6,682 nt of DNA from the NCBI GenBank assembly GCA_910585065.1, contig CAJUCG010000169.1:1-6682 (forward strand). The letters run 5' to 3'. Every line of letters starts with the position of its first letter. Within the stretch, counting starts at the first letter, position 1. Source of the stretch: an uncultured Lachnospiraceae bacterium (GTDB lineage: Bacteria; Bacillota; Clostridia; Lachnospirales; Lachnospiraceae). A program made the translations under genes and the position numbers. The notes under the pieces were generated by a model. It did not search any database. It saw only the letters and a list, made by a program, of their open reading frames with translations, and was not told where the DNA came from. Of the stretch, positions 1-4,839 are shown piece by piece.

Positions 1-584
1 CCGGAGATCGAGACGGTTTTCGGCTCGCCCTCAAAACTTGGCAGCGGGTTGCCGTCGTGCATATAGGTATGGATAAAATGCCCTTCACCCGCCTTCGGAT
101 TCTGATAAGCGAAAGTGTAGCGATGGCAGGAGGACGGATCGCCGTTGCTGCTCTTTAAAATGGACATTGCATAATTGTAGCCGCCGCCCTCAAGGTGCAT
201 AATGCCGGAGATGCGCGGCGTATAGTTTGGTGCATCCGGCTCAAATTCGCGGGAGCGAAGCGACTGCTCAAAAGTAAGCTGCTGATCCATTCCCTCATAA
301 ATCGTATCTGTCTGATCTCCGTTTGTGACAATGGTCTTGTTGCCAAGTACGCGCACAGGCGCGTAGATAATCAGGCTCGGATCTTCCAATTTTGACGGGT
401 CAAACGCCTGTGTGCGGATACCCTCCCCGTCCACGACAAATACGCGGTTGCGGCTGTTCACGCTCCTGCCCATAATAAAATAGGCGGTCACTGCCGATTT
501 GCCATCCTCCGAACGCCCGATCACAATGCCCCTGCCCGGATATGCATTGTTTTCTAGTTCCTGTTTCAGCGATAGAAGCTCCAT
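1..584 (-). CDS. purO: IMP cyclohydrolase, PurO type (partial, C-terminus outside window)
   Basis: The product should close the ring of FAICAR to give IMP, the last step of de novo purine synthesis, in the cytoplasm. I translated 194 codons from the ATG at 584 down to base 1; the frame is open to the window edge, so the C-terminus is missing (from memory the family is about 240 residues in Clostridia). The protein matches the PurO-like IMP cyclohydrolase family as I remember it: YPGRGIVIG near residues 15-23, AYFIMGRS near 34-41 followed by NSRNR, NGDQTDTI near 88-95, and YTPRISGIMH near 121-130. This is not the bifunctional PurH fold. In Clostridia this gene is usually followed by a stand-alone AICAR formyltransferase, which would lie beyond base 1. 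The start is supported by AGGTGG nine bases upstream. A ZTP riboswitch and terminator lie in its leader, so expression should rise with ZMP/ZTP. The family call is confident; the symbol follows the archaeal name and many annotations give only the product. Confidence 0.88.
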   Translation of the reverse strand, partial: MELLSLKQELENNAYPGRGIVIGRSEDGKSAVTAYFIMGRSVNSRNRVFVVDGEGIRTQAFDPSKLEDPSLIIYAPVRVLGNKTIVTNGDQTDTIYEGMDQQLTFEQSLRSREFEPDAPNYTPRISGIMHLEGGGYNYAMSILKSSNGDPSSCHRYTFAYQNPKAGEGHFIHTYMHDGNPLPSFEGEPKTVSIS

Positions 585-593
585 AAAAAAATA

Positions 594-599
594 CCACCT
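594..599 (-). promoter_or_regulatory. Ribosome binding site of the IMP cyclohydrolase gene
   Basis: On the minus strand AGGTGG precedes the ATG at 584 by a nine-base, T-rich spacer. It lies downstream of the riboswitch terminator, so it is transcribed only on read-through. A small CCGC/GCGG hairpin with a five-base loop (605-617) lies just upstream and would not cover the site. Confidence 0.7.
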
Positions 600-644
600 T
601 TCCGCCGCTTTTTGCGGTCAATCTTTGTTTGTGCTTTTGTGCAG

Positions 645-689
645 AAAAAACCGCCTGGGCGCACAGCAAGCTGCATTCGCCCAGGCGGT
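645..689 (-). terminator. Intrinsic terminator forming the expression platform of the ZTP riboswitch
   Basis: A perfect 12-base-pair, G+C-rich stem joins 678-689 (ACCGCCTGGGCG on the minus strand) to 650-661 (CGCCCAGGCGGT), with a 16-base loop, and is followed by a run of six T on the minus strand (650-645). The 5' arm is the same sequence as the conserved CCGCCTGGGC block of the ZTP aptamer. Ligand-bound aptamer and terminator therefore cannot coexist, which is the usual arrangement of an ON switch. Without ligand, transcription should stop before the IMP cyclohydrolase gene. Confidence 0.88.
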
Positions 690-762
690 CGGCTTTTGGT
701 TTTCATGCACTCCCTGCAGGTCATCCTGCACAGCGAACCGCTGTTTTCCGCCAGTCGTGCAC
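679..762 (-). promoter_or_regulatory. ZTP riboswitch (pfl motif) aptamer
   Basis: Read on the minus strand, this leader has the signature blocks of the pfl/ZTP class in order. GTGCAC (762-757) is followed by GACTGGCG (756-749), then hairpins, then GGGAG running into GTGCAT (710-705), which closes helix P1 with the first block. After a short linker comes CCGCCTGGGC (688-679). In known ZTP riboswitches the CGCC of the last block pairs with GGCG of the first part to form the ligand-binding pseudoknot, and both partners are present. Between them lie two hairpins: ACAGCG/CGCTGT (744-739 with 735-730) and TGCAGG/CCTGCA (730-725 with 720-715). The second probably corresponds to P2, and the first looks like an optional insertion. 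The class senses ZMP/ZTP, the signal of folate one-carbon shortage, and its best-known targets are purine and folate genes. The adjacent purine gene agrees with this. Recognition is by motif memory, not by a covariance-model search. Confidence 0.88.
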
Positions 763-804
763 TTGCACAGTTCGATAAGATTTCCTCTTAGTTCCTGTAC
801 TTTC

Positions 805-833
805 ATGTTACATGATTCTGAAAAAAAATGCAA
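805..833 (-). promoter_or_regulatory. Candidate promoter for the riboswitch and IMP cyclohydrolase unit
   Basis: On the minus strand TTGCAT (833-828) and TAACAT (810-805) stand exactly 17 bases apart, with a T-rich spacer. The -35 matches the consensus at three of six positions and the -10 at four of six, so the boxes are weak but the spacing is ideal. A start near 798 would place the aptamer about 35 bases into the transcript, as expected for a leader riboswitch. No better candidate was seen between the upstream gene's stop and the aptamer. Confidence 0.45.
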
Positions 834-842
834 GCATTTTTT
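823..842. terminator. Possible weak, A+T-rich terminator after the 542-residue gene
   Basis: A near-perfect inverted repeat, AAAAAATGC/GCATTTTTT with a two-base centre, lies about 15 bases beyond the stop at 858. On the minus strand it is followed by further T residues (822-821), giving an A-tract, stem and T-tract outline. Only two or three of its pairs are G-C, so termination would be inefficient. It overlaps the -35 box of the candidate promoter. It may simply be an A+T-rich palindrome. Confidence 0.3.
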
Positions 843-857
843 AATGCAAATACCCTT

Positions 858-2486
858 TTACTTCTTCCGAATTCGCACAGTATGGGAAAATTCGGTATCA
901 TCCGTAAAATAGACGGTTGCCGCCCCAGGAATTCTTTCTTCCCCCTGATCGCGCCCTTCCGTGCAGCGGTGCGTGCCAAATGCAGGTCCAATCATTAAAC
1001 TGCTTAGCTGGTTTGACGCTTCAAAGAAGGAATCCTTTACAATAATTGTCTCATTGCCCCGCACGGCAATATCCATATGTTCATTTACAATATGGTCAAT
1101 TCCCGCAAACGTCATTTCGACACGCCATGGTGCCCCCTTCACCCCTGTTATTTGAAATTCCACAACTAGCTCTTCTTCCTGCTCGCAAATTCGCACATCA
1201 ATTTCCATGCTCGGCCGTTCTCTGCGCGGCTTTGCTTCCTGCGCTTTCTTCCACCAGTCCTCCTCTTTCCTGCCAAAGGAAAAATTATATTGACCGCGCA
1301 GGGTCTGGTGCAGATGGATGCTGCCATCAGGAAGTTCCTCCATAATCTCACTGCAAAAATCGCGATGCCCATAAAAGCTTCCCGCCAGTTTCATTACAAA
1401 CTTAATTGAACCAGAATGCATATATAGAAAATGCGGTTTGTCATTTAGCACAGTATAAGTCACATCGTCATGGCGCACGCGCACAATTCCAGATTCCTTA
1501 AAAAACATTCTGTAATTTGTCGGAATTCCCTCGGTGTCATATTCCAGTGCAATCAGATCCGGATGATTCATCAACTGCATCAAAAAATCCGGAGAGGAGA
1601 TCTGTTTTTCTTCCACCATACAAAAAATATGGTTTGCCATCGCTAAAAATTCCAGAATCTGATAGCGTTTGCCAAGAGAGAGATAAACATAATAATAATC
1701 TTTTGGAAATATCAAACGCTCCTTTTCAAAGCGCATGGAACTTTCCTGAAATACGCTGTCATCCGGCTCCCAGTAACAAAGCATCATTTTTAAGTTCCGG
1801 ATGGCGTACTGCTCATAGGACGGATCAGAAAGAGCTTCTGAAAGTACCACTAAAGCATCATTATTCAGACGGTTGATATTGTCGGAAGATCTCTCATCAA
1901 ACTGTCCATCCGTATTGCAGCCAATACCGCCCTCCAGATATTTCAATACTGACTGTATCATCGCATCACAATGGAAAAACTTACCGCAGGCGGCCAATAC
2001 CGCAGCAACAACCAGACGATAATCCGATGCGTAGATATCTTCTTCTAAGAGACCCTCCGCGCCCGCTCGAACGATCACTTCTAAACGCATCTGAATTTCG
2101 TTTTCCTGCTGCGTTTTTGCGTGGTCTCTTAAATATTTTAAAAGTGGAAGAAGTTTGCGTATGCATAGTGCGGTATCTGACACGGAGAAAAAATTTCCAG
2201 TTACATAGTCAAATAAACCGTCCTCATGCTGTACATGGCGGATGAAATTTGTCGCCGCAACAATCCGCTCAAATACCACTGGATCATGGTAATATTTACA
2301 ATCCGCATTCAAATAGGCGGTCGCCAGATTAGAAAGCTTGTAAATTGTGGATTTTGCCTGATATATTCCATTCTCCTCCATAAATCCCCCGCACTGCGGA
2401 TTACCCTCCTCCATATTTTGAAGGCGCAATGCGCGCAGAACACGTTTATCCGTATCCTGCACCATTTTTTCATAATGTGTTTTCAT
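858..2486 (-). CDS. Protein of unknown function, possible alpha/alpha-toroid plus beta-sandwich fold
   Basis: I do not recognise a named family. The frame gives 542 residues from the ATG at 2486. That start is chosen because AAAGGGGGCGG lies 11 bases upstream; an ATG 13 codons earlier (2525) has no such site. No signal peptide or membrane segment is visible, so it should be cytoplasmic. Residues of about 1-300 look helical, with repeated hydrophobic helices and short acidic or aromatic loops (QHEDGLFDY near 86-94, DGQFDERSSDNINRLNND near 193-210). This resembles alpha/alpha-toroid enzymes such as heparinase II/III-like lyases and glycosidases. From about 330 the sequence turns beta-rich (RVRHDDVTYTVLND, then YMHSGSIKFVMKLAG), again as in the C-terminal sandwich of such enzymes. 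The catalytic residues cannot be assigned. It starts 55 bases after the ilvB stop with no clear terminator between, so it is probably co-transcribed with ilvB, although no link to branched-chain amino acids is evident. Gene confidence is high; the fold is inference. Confidence 0.85.
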   Translation of the reverse strand: MKTHYEKMVQDTDKRVLRALRLQNMEEGNPQCGGFMEENGIYQAKSTIYKLSNLATAYLNADCKYYHDPVVFERIVAATNFIRHVQHEDGLFDYVTGNFFSVSDTALCIRKLLPLLKYLRDHAKTQQENEIQMRLEVIVRAGAEGLLEEDIYASDYRLVVAAVLAACGKFFHCDAMIQSVLKYLEGGIGCNTDGQFDERSSDNINRLNNDALVVLSEALSDPSYEQYAIRNLKMMLCYWEPDDSVFQESSMRFEKERLIFPKDYYYVYLSLGKRYQILEFLAMANHIFCMVEEKQISSPDFLMQLMNHPDLIALEYDTEGIPTNYRMFFKESGIVRVRHDDVTYTVLNDKPHFLYMHSGSIKFVMKLAGSFYGHRDFCSEIMEELPDGSIHLHQTLRGQYNFSFGRKEEDWWKKAQEAKPRRERPSMEIDVRICEQEEELVVEFQITGVKGAPWRVEMTFAGIDHIVNEHMDIAVRGNETIIVKDSFFEASNQLSSLMIGPAFGTHRCTEGRDQGEERIPGAATVYFTDDTEFSHTVRIRKK

Positions 2487-2497
2487 ACTTAAATCCG

Positions 2498-2505
2498 CCC
2501 CCTTT
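2498..2505 (-). promoter_or_regulatory. Ribosome binding site deciding the start at 2486
   Basis: AAAGGGGG on the minus strand lies 11 bases before the ATG at 2486. The in-frame ATG at 2525 is preceded only by A-rich sequence after the ilvB stop, so the internal start is preferred. Confidence 0.6.
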
Positions 2506-2541
2506 CGTCCTTTTGCGGTAATCATTCTTTTTTTGTCTTTT

Positions 2542-4215
2542 TTATTTCATATCTTCTTCTGAGAATACATCCTCAATTGCCGCTCCCGGCGGTACCATCG
2601 GAAATACTTTGTCATCGCAGCCAATCACACAGTCAATTAATACCGGCTTATTTAAGGCGATCGCCTTTTTTAATACTTCCTCGACTTCCTCACATTTTGT
2701 AATGCGGAATGCTTCTGCCCCCATTGCCTGCGCAAGCTTTACAAAATCAACCCCATCGTTAAGTATCGTATTAGAATAGCGTTTTCCGTAAAATAACGTC
2801 TGCCACTGACGCACCATACCAAGTACTGAATTGTTCATTATCACTTCAATTACCGGAATTTGATAGCGGACAGCGGTCGCAATTTCATTCATATTCATGC
2901 GGAAACAACCATCCCCCGCAATATTGACCACAGTTTTCTCCGGCTTTGCTGTCTTCGCGCCAAGGCTCGCCCCAAGTCCATAGCCCATTGTTCCAAGTCC
3001 GCCCGAAGTGATAAGTGTCCGAGGTGCGCGGTACTTGTAGAACTGCGCTGCCCACATCTGATGCTGCCCGACTTCCGTACAAACAATGGCATCACCCTTT
3101 GTAATCTCGTAGAGTTTTTCCATTACATAAGGTCCTGTCAGCACATCTTTATGATAAGTAAGCGGTTTCTCCGCAGAAAGTGCCTGCACCCTCTTTACCC
3201 ATTCCGCATGATCCTGCTGTTCAAGCTTTTCATTGACACGCATAAGAATTTCCTTTACATCGCCAATTACGCTTGCGTTGACCATGATATTTTTATTAAT
3301 TTCCGCCGCGTCCACATCAAACTGCACAATTTTTGCGTTGTAGGCAAATTTCTTTGTATTTCCTGTTACGCGGTCAGAAAAGCGCGCACCGATAGTCACT
3401 AAAAGATCACATTCGGTTACGCTGTAATTTGCCGCCTTGGTTCCGTGCATACCAAGCATTCCGACATAGCGCGGATCCTCGCCGTCAAAAGCACCCTTAC
3501 CCATTAAAGAATCCGTTACCGGGGCATCTAAAAGATCAACAAATTTCTTTAATTCTTCTGCCGCACCGGAAATTACTGCACCTCCGCCGACAAAGATCAT
3601 CGGTTTTTTTGCTGCAGCAATCAATGCGACAGCCGCATCAATATCCTCGGTTGTAATTTTGTCCACACTGCGGCCAATCGGCGCAATCTCTTTCTTTTCA
3701 TACTCTGTAACTGCCGCGGTTACATCCTTTGTTACATCCACCAGCACTGGACCCGGTCTTCCCGTTTGCGCAATCTGAAAAGCGCGGCGAATGGTCGGTG
3801 CCAGATCTTTAATGTTTTTTACAATAAAACTATACTTGGTGATCGGCATGGTAACGCCTGCAATATCAATTTCCTGGAAACTGTCCTTGCCAAGCAGCGG
3901 CACTGCCACATTTGCAGTGATCGCAACAAGCGGCACAGAATCCATATACGCGGTTGCAATTCCGGTAACAAGGTTTGTCGCGCCGGGTCCTGAAGTTGCC
4001 ATACATACGCCAACCCGTCCGGTTGCTCTTGCATAGCCGTCTGCGGCGTGCGCCGCCCCTTGCTCATGGGAAGTCAAAATATGTTTTATCTCGTCAGAAT
4101 GTTTATATAATTCATCATATACATTTAAAATTGTACCGCCCGGATATCCAAATACGGTATCAACGCCCTGCTCTTTTAAACACTCAATAATAATTTCAGA
4201 ACCATTTAATTGCAT
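2542..4215 (-). CDS. ilvB: Acetolactate synthase large (catalytic) subunit
   Basis: This thiamine-diphosphate enzyme condenses two pyruvates to acetolactate, or pyruvate with 2-oxobutyrate to acetohydroxybutyrate, the first common step of valine, leucine and isoleucine synthesis. The 557 residues are normal for the family. The N-terminal pyrimidine-binding domain carries the catalytic glutamate E51 in the SHEQGAAHAADGYARATG block (49-66), then TSGPGATN (74-81) and the FQE motif (113-115). The central domain covers roughly 190-350. The C-terminal domain has the diphosphate/Mg motif, starting GDG at 434-436 and ending NN at 461-462, then MVRQWQ (467-472), whose Trp is typical of anabolic acetohydroxyacid synthases rather than catabolic AlsS. 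The start has AGGAGG five bases upstream. No small regulatory subunit gene (ilvN/ilvH) adjoins it; the next gene is unrelated. Upstream lie 221 gene-free bases with a palindromic repeat. No T-box element was found there. Confidence 0.97.
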   Translation of the reverse strand: MQLNGSEIIIECLKEQGVDTVFGYPGGTILNVYDELYKHSDEIKHILTSHEQGAAHAADGYARATGRVGVCMATSGPGATNLVTGIATAYMDSVPLVAITANVAVPLLGKDSFQEIDIAGVTMPITKYSFIVKNIKDLAPTIRRAFQIAQTGRPGPVLVDVTKDVTAAVTEYEKKEIAPIGRSVDKITTEDIDAAVALIAAAKKPMIFVGGGAVISGAAEELKKFVDLLDAPVTDSLMGKGAFDGEDPRYVGMLGMHGTKAANYSVTECDLLVTIGARFSDRVTGNTKKFAYNAKIVQFDVDAAEINKNIMVNASVIGDVKEILMRVNEKLEQQDHAEWVKRVQALSAEKPLTYHKDVLTGPYVMEKLYEITKGDAIVCTEVGQHQMWAAQFYKYRAPRTLITSGGLGTMGYGLGASLGAKTAKPEKTVVNIAGDGCFRMNMNEIATAVRYQIPVIEVIMNNSVLGMVRQWQTLFYGKRYSNTILNDGVDFVKLAQAMGAEAFRITKCEEVEEVLKKAIALNKPVLIDCVIGCDDKVFPMVPPGAAIEDVFSEEDMK

Positions 4216-4220
4216 ATATG

Positions 4221-4226
4221 CCTCCT
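4221..4226 (-). promoter_or_regulatory. Ribosome binding site of ilvB
   Basis: A perfect AGGAGG on the minus strand stands five bases from the ATG at 4215, supporting that start. Confidence 0.8.
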
Positions 4227-4254
4227 ATTTAAAGTTTTGTAGATGTCTTTCTCC

Positions 4255-4311
4255 GCACCTTTACCATGGAGGGGATTTTATTCGCCTTGCTCTTAAAATC
4301 TCTTTTGGTGC
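4255..4311. repeat. Stem structure in the ilvB leader, possible degenerate repeat copy
   Basis: Paired blocks GCACC/GGTGC (4255-4259 with 4307-4311) and GATTTTA/TAAAATC (4274-4280 with 4294-4300) enclose a 13-base loop. On the plus strand the left arm reads CCATGGAGGGGATTTTATTC, close to the GTGGAAGGGGATTTTCGTTC of the repeat copy at 4331-4438. It also has the same layout, with extra unpaired bases on the left arm only. This may be a decayed fourth member of the family or an independent hairpin in the ilvB leader RNA. No T-run follows it on the minus strand, so it is not an ordinary terminator. Confidence 0.4.
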
Positions 4312-4330
4312 TGCTGCAGACATATACTGA

Positions 4331-4438
4331 TTTTTAGTTCCGCAGAAATCCCTGCACAGTGCCCCGTCTGTGGAAGGGGATTTTCGTTCGCTCTCATCAT
4401 CCCCTTCCGGCACTGTTCCGGGTTTCTGCTGATTTTTT
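4331..4438. repeat. Palindromic repeat, copy A (between the small gene and ilvB)
   Basis: This is a long imperfect hairpin bounded by T-runs and followed or preceded by AG. Three paired blocks are seen: 4342-4351 with 4420-4429 (one G-T pair), ACAGTGCC/GGCACTGT (4356-4363 with 4409-4416), and GGAAGGGGAT/ATCCCCTTCC (4372-4381 with 4399-4408). Eight unpaired bases, CCGTCTGT (4364-4371), bulge from the left arm only. The same architecture recurs at 6519-6632. On the plus strand the hairpin ends in TTTTTT, terminator-like, but no plus-strand gene precedes it. It fills about half of the gene-free stretch 4216-4436; I saw no convincing promoter in the remainder. Confidence 0.88.
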
Positions 4439-4808
4439 AGATACTTTGCTCTACTTTTGCTATGACTCCATTTAGTTCTGTTTCATCATAGAGAAACGGA
4501 GCCAAAAAATTCGCCGCAACCTTTTTCTTTTCCTCAAAAGTTATTTTTTCCCAACGCCTGCATTTTTTCATCCGCATTATGGCACGCTCTCTATAATCGG
4601 GTCTGTTTTGTAATAGAAACCACTCTTTCCACTGATCTGCTTTTTCACTTTTTATCAAGAATTCTCTGACCTGTATATAGATATCTGCCACAAATGGACT
4701 GCCGGATACCAATTCATTATCGGGACTTATATTAAACTTTGCCTCCAACAACGCTTTGTGCAGATTTAATACACCATAATAATCCAATTGCAAATTAAAT
4801 TTATCCAC
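4437..4808 (-). CDS. Small hypothetical protein, 123 residues
   Basis: I do not recognise this protein. It is predicted soluble, with no signal peptide or membrane segment. Its middle and C-terminal parts are rich in charged residues and tryptophan (QWKEWF near 59-64, RMKKCRRWEKITFEEKKK near 79-96). The first codon is GTG at 4808, and an in-frame TGA lies eight codons upstream, so there is little room for a different start. No Shine-Dalgarno sequence precedes the GTG, and the preceding bases are A+T-rich with a TATAAT at 4820-4815. It begins 31 bases after the ilvD stop. Its TAA stop (4437-4439) lies in the T-run at the edge of repeat copy A. By hand count on several lines its G+C is roughly 35-40%, lower than the neighbouring ilv genes. 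It may be a recent insertion, a remnant of a longer gene, or a rapidly evolving accessory gene. The open frame of over 120 codons favours a real gene, with moderate confidence. Confidence 0.55.
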   Translation of the reverse strand: MDKFNLQLDYYGVLNLHKALLEAKFNISPDNELVSGSPFVADIYIQVREFLIKSEKADQWKEWFLLQNRPDYRERAIMRMKKCRRWEKITFEEKKKVAANFLAPFLYDETELNGVIAKVEQSI

Positions 4809-4839
4809 TTTTATATTATAATCACTATTTCATTATTTT

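Noticed and set aside
618..833. Minus-strand open frame of 71 codons across the purine gene leader
   Set aside because: It lies over the riboswitch and terminator; the sequence is explained by RNA structure and no ribosome binding site or family resemblance supports translation.
499..912. Plus-strand open frame of 137 codons
   Set aside because: It is antisense to the purine gene, the riboswitch and the end of the 542-residue gene, with cysteine- and serine-rich composition typical of a shadow frame.
2487..2525. Longer N-terminus for the 542-residue protein starting at 2525
   Set aside because: No ribosome binding site precedes that ATG, whereas AAAGGGGG stands before the one at 2486.
2860..3402. 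Plus-strand open frame of 180 codons opposite ilvB
   Set aside because: It lies wholly antisense to a well-conserved enzyme gene and resembles no protein I know.
4216..4436. T-box leader upstream of ilvB, expected for branched-chain genes in Firmicutes
   Set aside because: I found no GGTGGNACCGCG-type antiterminator sequence and no terminator with a T-run on the minus strand.
4331..4438. Leader peptide inside the repeats: short minus-strand frames start at an ATG in the hairpin loop after GGAAGGGG (copy A) or AAGGAG (copy B)
   Set aside because: A one-base length difference puts the two copies in different frames, the peptides are not rich in Ile, Leu or Val, and in copy B the spacing to ATG is too short.
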